This document shows positions 7,758 to 15,696 of a DNA stretch of 24,634 bases, in pieces. The stretch comes from MADRE2 sp964397015. Its GTDB lineage: Bacteria > Desulfobacterota > Desulfobacteria > Desulfobacterales > Desulfobacteraceae. Below the pieces are notes generated by a model. The model had not been told where the DNA came from and searched no databases. It was given only the letters and a program-made list of their open reading frames with translations. Location of the stretch: assembly GCA_964397015.1 (NCBI GenBank), contig CAYNHL010000046.1, positions 1-24,634 of the forward strand. The letters run 5' to 3'. A program made the position numbers and the translations under genes. The stretch's first letter is position 1. Each line of letters starts with the position of its first letter.

Positions 7758-10484
7758 CTACCCTGCCCTTTGTGCCATCAGCTGATTCAGCTGATTCATG
7801 TCCAGGATCTGTAACGCCATGCCGCCTTCGATCATCCGCCTTGCTATACCGCTTTGGGTGCCGTCGTGATCGACAGGCCGGCCGGTATATATTATGTCAT
7901 GGATGCCTGAAGCCAGTATACCCGTTTTCAGCTCCCCGGACTTTGGAACGATCATGCAGGCTTCTGATACCTTCTGATCAAAAGGGCTTGCAGCCATGAG
8001 CTCCTGCAGGAAAAACACCGGGATAAGAGCATTGTCATGCTGCACCCATTTTTTCTCGCCTGACCGCTGGATTGCCTTAAGGGAAACTGGCTCTATTCTG
8101 GATATCCTGGTCAGATCCACGGCAAAATATTCATCTGCGGCATTGGTGAACACCAGAAGCCCTGTTTCTGCTTCACAGACTTCATGTTCTTTTGAAACCC
8201 TTGACAACAAAGGATCAGCTTCTTCAAAGCGCAACTTCGCTGCTGCGGCCAGACCCAGCGCGTCCAGGATCATGGCGATTTGACCGTCCCCCAGGATGGT
8301 GGCCCCTGAAAACCAGTGACAATGCTTGATGGGAAGCGAGAGGGGTTCGACCACAATTTCATCTATTTCATAAACATCATCCACAAAAAGAGCGAAAACA
8401 GATTCCCCGTTTTTAAGCATTAAAACGTAGCCGCTGTCCCAGCTGGTCTGCCTGCGGTCCTTTCCAGACGACCTTTTTTCAGTTTCAAGGTCCGGCTGAC
8501 CTGTGCCGCCCCTGCGGTCAGCAATCCTTCTGCGCCTTTCTATGATGGTATCGCCGTTATCCGGACGTGTAACAAAAGCCTCGATATCCAGAATATTTCT
8601 CAGGCGCACCACCGGGACAAGTTTATCCCTGACCCGAAGCACTTCGGCTTCCCCGATGTTTTCTACCATCCGGCCGGTCTGGCCCGGTTCAATCCATAAC
8701 ACTTCCCTGATACTGACCCGGGGGACTGCAAACCGCAGGTTGGAGCACCGGATAATCAAGGCGGATACAATGGCCAGTGTCAGGGGGATAGCAAGGCGGA
8801 TGGTGGTTCCCTTTCCCGGTGTGGATTCCAGGTCGATCCGGCCGCCCAGTTTTTCAACACTGGTTTTTACCACATCCATCCCTACACCCCGCCCTGAAAT
8901 ATCCGTAATATTATCTGATATGGAAAAACCGGGCATGAAAACCAGGTTGATTTTTTCACGGTCGCTCATCTCATCCATGCGGGATTGGGGTACCAGCTTT
9001 TTTTCAACAGCTTTGGATGCAATGACATCAGGATGTATCCCGGCCCCGTCATCTGAAATCATGATATGCACCTGTCCGCCCTGGTGAAACGCCTGTATAC
9101 GTATCTGCCCGGCCTGTGGTTTGCCGGCCATGCGCCGTTCTTCAATGGTTTCAATACCGTGATCCACACAATTGCGGATGAGATGAACAAAAGGATTGCC
9201 CAGGGTTTCAATGACATTTCGGTCCAGTTCCACATTCCCGCCGGTATAGGTGTAACTGACCTCCTTGTCTAGTTTCCTGGCAATATCACGGACCACGCGC
9301 CTGTATTTTCCCAGCAGTTCCCTGACCGGCTGCATGCGCATCTGCATTACCGCCTCCTGGATATCGGTGGTCACCAGGTCAAAGTTCTGCAGCATTGTAT
9401 CGAGCCCGGTATTCTTTTGCTGGCAGGCTTCGAAAAAGGGCTTGAGCTGGTTTCTGGCCAGCACCAGCTCCCCGGCCCTGTTCATGAGCCTGGAAATCAG
9501 GTCGACGTGTATCCTCACCGTGTCCCGGCTTTGATCAGCACAAGGCGGCAGATCGTCGGCCGGGTCATCCATTCCGGGCCGATCCGGACCGGGAAGATTA
9601 AGGGCAGTTTTTTCAACTGAGGCAGGTGAGCCGGATGTATTTTTTGTGGCGCCGGCAGCATCGATCGAAAAAATGCGGTCTTCATCGATGTCCAGTACTT
9701 TTGCCAGAAACACCCTGTCAAGTATGGTGGAGATGATGACATGCACAGGTTCCATGGCATCCGTCTTCCGGGTCATCTCCTCCGTGCCGTCAACAGGGAA
9801 AAGCAGGCTCCCTATCTGGCCGATATCTTCCAGGATATCTGAAAAAGTACGATTTTTTTCCGACAGGTCTGCGCCAGGGTCCACATGAATGGCAAACAGG
9901 AATTTATGCTCTGCCAGAGCCTGTTCCAGGCAATCCAGGTCCACTTCAAAGAAAAGATCCCCAAACGCTCCTGCCTTGACACAAAGCTCGGCAGATTCTT
10001 TTTTCATGCCCTGCCCGGTTAATCCTTTTGATCCGGGTGATCCGGATGATCCGTTTGATCCGGGCATATCAGGTGCTTCATCCGGTATCTTTGTCAGAAT
10101 ATTCTCAAGGGCGGCTTGATGGGATTCAAATTCAACTGTGGTATGGGTATGGATGCCGTCCACCATGGCCTTCATCCTGTCAAATCCGGCCAGGAGGCAA
10201 TCTACGATATCAGGCGTTATCACAAGTTTCTCATCCCTTACATGCATGAAAACATTTTCCATGGCATGGGCCAGGCGGGTCAATGCGGAAAACTGGATGA
10301 ACCCGGCGCCTCCCTTGATACTGTGAATGGCCCGGAAGGCATGATTGACAAGCTCCTTGTCCACATTTGCCCCTTCTTCCTCCATTTTCAGCAAATCAGG
10401 TTCGAGGGCGGCCAGGTCATCTTTAATTTCAGACACAAAGGCCGATGTCATTTCATCTATGATATGGTCGTTTTTTTCAGCCAT
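7758..10484 (-). CDS. cheA: Chemotaxis histidine kinase CheA with extra CheW-like region
   Basis: A 908-residue kinase. P1 (HPt) holds His54 in AIHSIKGGAG. A Gly-Ser-X collagen-like linker lies at about 141-157, then a P2-like region (about 165-280), P3 dimerisation helices (about 323-400), and the ATPase with HLIRNCVDHG (N box, 434-443), DDGAGI (478-483), GRGVGMDVV (531-539) and GKGTTIRLAIP (G2). P5, CheW-like, starts near 573 but is interrupted by an Arg-rich insertion (about 640-685). A second, divergent CheW-like stretch follows (about 773-900). The frame is open 39 codons further upstream, but I chose ATG at 10484: it overlaps the cheW stop by 8 bases and the HPt begins right after it. 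The upstream residues are an out-of-frame translation of cheW. It phosphorylates CheY using ATP under control of the MCP/CheW complex, at the membrane-attached array. Confidence 0.93.
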   Translation of the reverse strand: MAEKNDHIIDEMTSAFVSEIKDDLAALEPDLLKMEEEGANVDKELVNHAFRAIHSIKGGAGFIQFSALTRLAHAMENVFMHVRDEKLVITPDIVDCLLAGFDRMKAMVDGIHTHTTVEFESHQAALENILTKIPDEAPDMPGSNGSSGSPGSKGLTGQGMKKESAELCVKAGAFGDLFFEVDLDCLEQALAEHKFLFAIHVDPGADLSEKNRTFSDILEDIGQIGSLLFPVDGTEEMTRKTDAMEPVHVIISTILDRVFLAKVLDIDEDRIFSIDAAGATKNTSGSPASVEKTALNLPGPDRPGMDDPADDLPPCADQSRDTVRIHVDLISRLMNRAGELVLARNQLKPFFEACQQKNTGLDTMLQNFDLVTTDIQEAVMQMRMQPVRELLGKYRRVVRDIARKLDKEVSYTYTGGNVELDRNVIETLGNPFVHLIRNCVDHGIETIEERRMAGKPQAGQIRIQAFHQGGQVHIMISDDGAGIHPDVIASKAVEKKLVPQSRMDEMSDREKINLVFMPGFSISDNITDISGRGVGMDVVKTSVEKLGGRIDLESTPGKGTTIRLAIPLTLAIVSALIIRCSNLRFAVPRVSIREVLWIEPGQTGRMVENIGEAEVLRVRDKLVPVVRLRNILDIEAFVTRPDNGDTIIERRRRIADRRGGTGQPDLETEKRSSGKDRRQTSWDSGYVLMLKNGESVFALFVDDVYEIDEIVVEPLSLPIKHCHWFSGATILGDGQIAMILDALGLAAAAKLRFEEADPLLSRVSKEHEVCEAETGLLVFTNAADEYFAVDLTRISRIEPVSLKAIQRSGEKKWVQHDNALIPVFFLQELMAASPFDQKVSEACMIVPKSGELKTGILASGIHDIIYTGRPVDHDGTQSGIARRMIEGGMALQILDMNQLNQLMAQRAG
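10021..10065. repeat. 9-bp tandem repeat inside cheA (collagen-like linker)
   Basis: Five tandem 9-base units on the plus strand: AATCCTTTT, GATCCGGGT, GATCCGGAT, GATCCGTTT, GATCCGGGC. The core GATCCG is exact in four units and the first unit is degenerate. Read in the cheA frame they encode X-Gly-Ser tripeptides, giving PGSNGSSGSPGSKGLTG between the HPt and P2-like domains. The unit is a multiple of three, so copy-number changes would keep the frame and only alter linker length. Confidence 0.85.
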
Positions 10485-10941
10485 TGACTGTCCGAAGAAT
10501 TGACCGGACCGACAGGACGACAATGGTGTGGGTCTGTCCGCGGACCACGTGCCGGATGTACGGAAGCAAACTCGCGTTGATATTTGCCGGGGCCTTTTCA
10601 ATAAAAGCGTTATCCACTGTCACCACATCGCAGGATGACGCTGCCAGAAAACCTGTATCGTGATGCTTGAGGATTATGACATGGGTATCACTGGTCAGTG
10701 CTGTGGCCTCGATACCCATGGGAATGCCGATATCCACAACGGTTATGATGGTTCCTCTCAGGTTGATAAGACCCTTGACAAACAAAGGGGCCTTCTGGAC
10801 CGGGGTGATATCCTGGACCGGGTATATTTCCCTTGCAGCTGAAATCTCGATTCCCATAAGAGTCTGATCCAGTTCAAATGTAACATACTGCTGCGAACCA
10901 TCATTTTTTGGAGATAATGCCATTTTCCGCCTGTCTGCCAT
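10477..10941 (-). CDS. cheW: Chemotaxis coupling protein CheW
   Basis: A 154-residue single-domain CheW. After a short polar N-terminus the fold begins with QYVTFELDQTLMGIEIS, then YPVQDITPVQKAPLFVKGLINLRG, the hallmark segment of CheW, followed by IITVVDIGIPMGI. It bridges receptor and CheA in the signalling array. The first ATG (10941) lies 6 bases after the MCP stop; AGGAG is 3 bases upstream of it, which is short. An ATG 18 bases further in (10923) is an alternative with GGCGG nearby. The 3' end overlaps the cheA start by 8 bases, implying coupled translation of the two partners. Confidence 0.93.
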   Translation of the reverse strand: MADRRKMALSPKNDGSQQYVTFELDQTLMGIEISAAREIYPVQDITPVQKAPLFVKGLINLRGTIITVVDIGIPMGIEATALTSDTHVIILKHHDTGFLAASSCDVVTVDNAFIEKAPANINASLLPYIRHVVRGQTHTIVVLSVRSILRTVNG

Positions 10942-10947
10942 TGACTC

Positions 10948-12747
10948 CTAAATTTTGAACTCTTTTGTCACTTTTTTCAAACGGTCCGCCACCCTGGCCA
11001 TTTCTTCCGACTGATCCGTCTGCTCCCGGGTACCGGTCATGATACCGTCTATCTTTTTTGAAAGCGTGTCAGCATGTTCTGAGATCCGGTCTGTCCGTGC
11101 TGAAACAGAGGCCACATCCCTGGCGATTTCATTTACCGCGGTGACCGTTTCCCCCAGGTTCTGTGACACCGAGGTTTCAATCGCAGCGATATGCTTCATG
11201 CTTTCAAGTACCGCCCCGGTCTTTTCAGCGGCACTGTTTATATTTTTGGCAACAGAATCGGCTGATTCAGCGGATTCCGCCATGTTCCGGGACACCTCGT
11301 TGGTGGTGGCGGCCTGTTCTTCAACCGAGGATGCAATGGTTCCCATGATATTATCCACCTGGGTTATGGTGGAAGTAATATCCGTAATGGCCCCGATAGC
11401 TTCTTTTGTATGGGACTGCATCCCGGCCACTTTTTTCCGGATGTCCTCTGTCGCGGATTCCGTCTGACGGGCCAGTTCCTTGACCTCCTTTGCCACCACT
11501 GCGAATCCTTTCCCGGCATCTCCGGCGCCTGCAGCCTCGATGGCGGCATTGAGCGCGAGCAGGTTGGTCTTGCCGGCAATGGTGTTGATCATCTCGATGA
11601 CATCTCCGATCTGGGCTGCGGCATCCTGGAGTTTGTTAACGATATCAAAGGTTCTCGATGCATTGACAGAAGCGGTATTGGTGATGGAAGCACACTTGGA
11701 GGAGCTTTTGGTGATCTCGTTCTGGCTGGCATACATCTGCTCCATGGCCGTTGCGATAGTGTTGACGGCGAACGACATCTGCTCGGCTGCAGCGGCCACG
11801 GACCCGATATTGGAGGAAACCACGGACAGGTTCTGATTGACTGAATCGATCTCCTGGCTGACCATTTCAGAATTCATGCTGACATCCTTGATCTGTACGC
11901 TGACCTGTTCCGACGCGGACGCTATGCTGTTGATATGGTCTGATATTTCCTGGGCGGCAGAAGACATGGCGCTTCCCATATCGCTGCCCTGGCGGGCATT
12001 TTCCTTTATCTGGCCTGACAGCCGGCGCAGGCTCTCCGATGAATCCTTGACATCCCGGCTGGTCGTCTTGATTTTGTCTATATGCCTGTTCAGCCGCCGG
12101 ACCATTTTCGCGAAAATCAGCCAGATTACAAAAATCACGACAATCACGCCTGCCCCGCCTGCAATTATACTGAGATTCCGGGTCCTGTCAACGGCATCCC
12201 GGGCTTCCTGGTTGTTCACCATGACCGCGATCCCGCCAAGGACCTTTCTGGAACTTCCGTGGCAGTGGAAACATTTTTTCTCGTTCAGGCTCGGCACCAT
12301 GATACCCACATAGGGATCGTTTTCTACCTGCAATTCAAACATACCCCGTGCTTCACCGGTCTCGAGCATGGTGTCGCTCTTTGCCGCAAGCTCGGGAGAT
12401 GACAGGAATTCATTAAAAGACCGGCCGATTGTTTTATCGTTTGTCGAAAAGCTTATGCGGCCGTTGAAATCATAGACATATACATCTGCTTCAGGCAGCA
12501 TTTCTTCAAGCCGCCGGAACTGCTGCCGCACGGTTTCATTGTCGCCCACGGCCAGAGCATCTGTCATGCCGCCTACAATGGAAGCTGATATTTCACGGCA
12601 CCTGATTTCCCCCTGACGGTCAATAATGGCTTTTTGAAAAAAATACCCCATCAGGATAATAACGGCCAGAATGACAATCATAATGGCAGAAACAGCCACG
12701 GCCGAACGGATCCATCCATGCTCCCTGTAATATGTAACCAGGCTCAT
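10948..12747 (-). CDS. Methyl-accepting chemotaxis protein with periplasmic c-type heme motif
   Basis: A 599-residue receptor. TM1 is at about 17-38, a periplasmic sensor domain at about 39-192, and TM2 at about 193-213. The cytoplasmic signalling domain has its hairpin tip around IAGKTNLLALNAAIEAA near residues 380-400. The sensor domain contains CFHCH at 159-163, a CxxCH heme c attachment site, close to its C-terminal end and followed by GGIAVMV. By family knowledge, similar heme-bearing PAS-like sensor domains occur in Geobacter chemoreceptors. I see no clear HAMP domain after TM2. The start has a good ribosome site (GGGAGG, 4-base spacer). It is the first gene of the MCP-cheW-cheA-cheY operon. 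Ligand and output are inferred only: redox potential, NO, CO or O2 are the natural candidates for a heme sensor. Confidence 0.93.
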   Translation of the reverse strand: MSLVTYYREHGWIRSAVAVSAIMIVILAVIILMGYFFQKAIIDRQGEIRCREISASIVGGMTDALAVGDNETVRQQFRRLEEMLPEADVYVYDFNGRISFSTNDKTIGRSFNEFLSSPELAAKSDTMLETGEARGMFELQVENDPYVGIMVPSLNEKKCFHCHGSSRKVLGGIAVMVNNQEARDAVDRTRNLSIIAGGAGVIVVIFVIWLIFAKMVRRLNRHIDKIKTTSRDVKDSSESLRRLSGQIKENARQGSDMGSAMSSAAQEISDHINSIASASEQVSVQIKDVSMNSEMVSQEIDSVNQNLSVVSSNIGSVAAAAEQMSFAVNTIATAMEQMYASQNEITKSSSKCASITNTASVNASRTFDIVNKLQDAAAQIGDVIEMINTIAGKTNLLALNAAIEAAGAGDAGKGFAVVAKEVKELARQTESATEDIRKKVAGMQSHTKEAIGAITDITSTITQVDNIMGTIASSVEEQAATTNEVSRNMAESAESADSVAKNINSAAEKTGAVLESMKHIAAIETSVSQNLGETVTAVNEIARDVASVSARTDRISEHADTLSKKIDGIMTGTREQTDQSEEMARVADRLKKVTKEFKI

Positions 12748-12800
12748 GCATCCTCCCTAAAAGATTGAAAAACAATGTCGCCCCTGATATATATGCCCGT

Positions 12801-12862
12801 ATGATACCCGTGGTTCAACATAATATCCCCATCCGGCGCATCTCGCCGGCACCGGGTATCAT
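12801..12862. promoter_or_regulatory. Nested inverted repeat in the divergent MCP / PPTase spacer
   Basis: Outer arms ATGATACCCG (12801-12810) and CGGGTATCAT (12853-12862) are a perfect 10-base inverted repeat. Inside lies a second hairpin, CCGGCG (12833-12838), loop catct, CGCCGG (12844-12849). The spacing is asymmetric: 22 bases on the left of the inner stem and 3 on the right. No T-run follows on either strand, so it is not a standard intrinsic terminator. It lies upstream of both divergent genes, so a shared operator or a structured leader of the MCP transcript are both possible. The sequence shows the symmetry; the role is inferred. Confidence 0.6.
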
Positions 12863-12935
12863 TATCTGGTACTGCCGTATTTCAAGTATTGTCAAGCATG
12901 TTTTCACTAAGGGAAACTACCATAATTTCCGCACA

Positions 12936-13550
12936 ATGGGAAATGAAATATTTTCAGAATCATGCTTTACACATCCCTTTTTGTCCATAGAAGAGATAAA
13001 AACCGCAAATTGTTTCAAAAGCTTGAAAAAACAGATCGAATGGATATCCGGCAGACTTGTTCTCAAGCAGCTGGTATTTTCTTCATTAAACCTGTCAGGG
13101 AGCCTGTCCTCGATCAAAATAGCATACAGGGATCAAGGTGCTCCTTTTCTGCCGGATTTCCCGGACCATGCCGTTTCCCTGTCCCATTCCGGCGATATCA
13201 CCGCGGCCGCGATCTGTCTCGTTCAAAACCGCCGTATCGGCATCGATGTAGAAACTGTCGCCCCGATGCCGTCCTCATCCTTTTTGACCACGGCTTTTAC
13301 CAGAGAGGAACTCGAGCACCTGCCAATGACCCCTGAAGCTGTCTTCAGGCAATGGACCATAAAAGAGGCGTTTTTGAAATACATTCAAAAAGGATTCAAT
13401 GAAAGCCTTCACAAGGTGGAAATAATCGGCGGCAGGATTTATCATAATAAAGCAGATACCCGGATTTTTTTTGTTTCCATTGACTCCATACCAGGATATA
13501 TACTTTCAATTGCGGCTGACAGCCGCTTAGCAGAAAACAGGAACCTGTGA
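12936..13550 (+). CDS. 4'-phosphopantetheinyl transferase, Sfp-type
   Basis: A 204-residue protein from ATG 12936. It should move the phosphopantetheine arm of CoA to a Ser of an acyl or peptidyl carrier protein. Visible family motifs are SGRLVLKQL at 38-46, AVSLSHSGDITAAAI at 79-93, GIDVE at 103-107 (Mg-binding Asp/Glu) and WTIKEAFLK at 140-148 (WxxKEA). The frame is open back to a TTG at 12765, but that segment covers the nested inverted repeat and has no family similarity, so the internal ATG is preferred despite a weak ribosome site. The protein is slightly short at the N-terminus. No carrier protein, PKS or NRPS gene is visible here, so its partner lies elsewhere. The 3' end touches the following serine hydrolase gene. 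Confidence 0.85.
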   Translation: MGNEIFSESCFTHPFLSIEEIKTANCFKSLKKQIEWISGRLVLKQLVFSSLNLSGSLSSIKIAYRDQGAPFLPDFPDHAVSLSHSGDITAAAICLVQNRRIGIDVETVAPMPSSSFLTTAFTREELEHLPMTPEAVFRQWTIKEAFLKYIQKGFNESLHKVEIIGGRIYHNKADTRIFFVSIDSIPGYILSIAADSRLAENRNL

Positions 13551-13552
13551 TT

Positions 13553-14962
13553 ATGAAAAAAACAATCAAATGGACAGCGCTTTTTGCAATTATCATTGCC
13601 GGCGGAGCCCTGGTTTACTTTTTAAACAGCGCCCTGCCCATAGGTACGGGATATTCGGCCAAGTACATCTGTTCCCAGGTTTTCCTGGCCGGCCGTGATC
13701 CAGGGCCTGTCTTTGAAAACGAGGTGGTTCCCACCCACCCTCTTTTCAAGACTGTCAGCTTCCAGGTGGATTACGACACCCAAACGGTGACCGCAGCCGC
13801 CTTTGGATTCTGGAAATCCATGACAGCGGTTTACCGGGAAGGCTGCGGATGCACGCTGGCTGTAGACACAGACAGGGATACCCTGCTGGCACAGGCCGAA
13901 TACATACCTTCACATGATATCCTGCGACGGGACCTTGACTGGCCATTCGGCCACCGGGTCAATCTTGAGGCTCTCCCAAAAAACGTTAACCCTGAAAAGC
14001 TTGGTCTTGCCATTGAAAAGGCTTTTGCAGAACCCGGGCCCGATACCAGAAGACAGACCCAGGCTGTGGTGGTGGTTTACAAAGACCGGCTCATAGCTGA
14101 AAAATATGCAGACGGATTCACCAAAGACACCCCCATGCTCGGGTGGTCAATGTCCAAAAGCGTAACAGCGGCCCTTGCAGGCATACTTGTCAAGGACGGC
14201 GTGCTCGATCTCATGGAAAACGCCCCTGTAAAGGCATGGGAGGACAAAAGCGATCCACGAAACGGGATCACGCCTGACATGATGCTCAGGATGTCCACAG
14301 GACTTGAATTCCAGGAGGAATACGCACCGTTCAAAGATGCCACATACATGCTGTACACCAGCCACAGCATGGCCGATTATGCCGCGTCAAAGCCGCTGAA
14401 GGCTCCTTTGGACCGGGAATGGTACTATTCCAGCGGCACCACCAACATCCTGGCAAGAATCATTTTTGACCTGACCGGGCAGGACCTTGCCGCCTTTACC
14501 TCTTTTGCCAGGAACCGGCTGTTTTATCAGATCGATGCCTTTTCGGCCGTTATCGAACCCGATGCCTCCGGATCGTTCGTGGGCTCCAGCTATATGTTCG
14601 CCACCGCCAGAGACTGGGCCAGGTTCGGCCTTCTTGTAAAAAACGACGGTAAATGGGGAAACAGGCGCATCCTGCCCGAAGGCTTTGTCGACTACCTGTC
14701 CACTCCTGCTCCAGGCGCTCCCAAAGGCCAGTACGGGGCACATTTCTGGCTCAATGCGGGCGAGCCAGGCAACCCAGGCGAAAGGACATTCAAAAGCCTT
14801 CCTGAGGACATGGTCTACATGAGCGGGTTCAACCACCAGATCGTGGCAGTCATCCCTTCTCTTGACCTTGTTGCGGTAAGACTCGGTGTCACCCATGATG
14901 ATTCATGGTGCACCGAAACCTTTTTGACCGACATTATTGATGCCGTCGATCATTCAAACTAA
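13553..14962 (+). CDS. Membrane-anchored serine hydrolase, beta-lactamase class C fold
   Basis: A 469-residue protein from ATG 13553. An alternative GTG at 13547 overlaps the stop of the preceding gene. AGGA at 13539-13542 serves either start. Residues 1-26 form an uncleaved signal anchor or signal peptide, so the domain is periplasmic. The catalytic SxxK motif is S199-M-S-K202 in GWSMSKSVTA. The second motif is YYSSGTTN at 291-298, with Tyr as the expected general base. A family segment SAKYICSQVFLAGR lies just after the anchor. Relatives include esterases, 6-aminohexanoate-dimer hydrolases and D-amino peptidases, so a role in beta-lactam resistance should not be assumed. The coding end overlaps the convergent response-regulator gene by 4 bases. 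Confidence 0.87.
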   Translation: MKKTIKWTALFAIIIAGGALVYFLNSALPIGTGYSAKYICSQVFLAGRDPGPVFENEVVPTHPLFKTVSFQVDYDTQTVTAAAFGFWKSMTAVYREGCGCTLAVDTDRDTLLAQAEYIPSHDILRRDLDWPFGHRVNLEALPKNVNPEKLGLAIEKAFAEPGPDTRRQTQAVVVVYKDRLIAEKYADGFTKDTPMLGWSMSKSVTAALAGILVKDGVLDLMENAPVKAWEDKSDPRNGITPDMMLRMSTGLEFQEEYAPFKDATYMLYTSHSMADYAASKPLKAPLDREWYYSSGTTNILARIIFDLTGQDLAAFTSFARNRLFYQIDAFSAVIEPDASGSFVGSSYMFATARDWARFGLLVKNDGKWGNRRILPEGFVDYLSTPAPGAPKGQYGAHFWLNAGEPGNPGERTFKSLPEDMVYMSGFNHQIVAVIPSLDLVAVRLGVTHDDSWCTETFLTDIIDAVDHSN

Positions 14963-15696
14963 TGATCAAAGATATATCCGACTGATCGGCGGCTTTTGAA
15001 ATGCTGCGGCTGTTTTGGGTTGGTCTCGAAATATTTCCTGAACCTGACCATGAAATTGTCCACTGTCCGCGTGCTGGTTTCTCTTGAATACCCCCACCCG
15101 GCAAGCAGAAGACTTTCCCGGGACAGCGGTTTGCCTCTATTGGCGATAAAGATCCTGAGTAAAATGGCTTCCTGCTCGGTCAAAATGATGTGCCCGGCTG
15201 CACAGTCCGCCTCAAAAGTGGAAAAATCGATACGGTTGGGTCCGAACTCATAGGCATCACCCTCAAACATATCGAGTGTCGAAGCCGTGTCTCTGCCCGG
15301 GTTCTTTTCTCCGTACCAGGTCTGTTTTATAAGCAGGCGCTTTACCCTCAGCATGAACTCATCGAGGTCAAAGGGTTTGGACAAATAATCGTCCACTCCG
15401 TAGCTCAGTCCCTTGACCTTGTCACGGGTATCGCCCCGGGCCGACAAAATCAGGACAGGCAGCCTGGAATCCTCGCTGCGTATTGTTTTCAATACGGAAA
15501 AACCGTCAATCATGGGCAGCATGATATCCAGGACCACGAGATCCGGATGCCAGGAGCGCCACTGGTCCAGGCCGCTGATTCCATCCTCGGCCACGGCTAC
15601 GTCATACCCCTGCAAGGAGAGGTTCAATTTAATCCCCTGGGCGATATGGGCTTCATCCTCTATGACCAGGATGCGTTTTTTTTCAGCAGTTTCCAT
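14959..15696 (-). CDS. OmpR/PhoB-type response regulator
   Basis: A 245-residue regulator. The receiver starts METAEKKRILVIEDE; Asp57 in LVVLDIMLP is the phosphoacceptor and Lys107 in YLSKPFD the conserved lysine. The C-terminal winged helix-turn-helix spans about 146-245, with LTEQEAILLRIF and a final SRRSVGYIF. The frame is open 33 codons upstream, but those residues lie inside the kinase gene, and ATG 15696 with GAGAAG upstream gives the normal family N-terminus. It overlaps the histidine kinase gene by 37 bases, so the two are a co-expressed kinase/regulator pair. It is the only DNA-binding regulator recognised in the window. Targets are unknown. Confidence 0.93.
   Translation of the reverse strand: METAEKKRILVIEDEAHIAQGIKLNLSLQGYDVAVAEDGISGLDQWRSWHPDLVVLDIMLPMIDGFSVLKTIRSEDSRLPVLILSARGDTRDKVKGLSYGVDDYLSKPFDLDEFMLRVKRLLIKQTWYGEKNPGRDTASTLDMFEGDAYEFGPNRIDFSTFEADCAAGHIILTEQEAILLRIFIANRGKPLSRESLLLAGWGYSRETSTRTVDNFMVRFRKYFETNPKQPQHFKSRRSVGYIFDH

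Noticed and set aside
10485..10601. N-terminal extension of CheA by 39 codons
   Set aside because: These codons lie inside cheW in another frame. The HPt domain begins directly after the ATG at 10484, which overlaps the cheW stop.
12765..12935. Longer PPTase reading frame starting at a TTG codon
   Set aside because: The extra 57 residues have no similarity to the family, there is no ribosome site for the TTG, and the segment contains the nested inverted repeat and must hold the promoters of two divergent genes.
12889..12935. TTGTCA plus strand and TTGACA minus strand as promoters in the MCP/PPTase spacer
   Set aside because: The nearest plausible -10 boxes are 23-24 bases away on both strands, outside the usual 16-18. 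No sigma54 or FliA-type element was found either.
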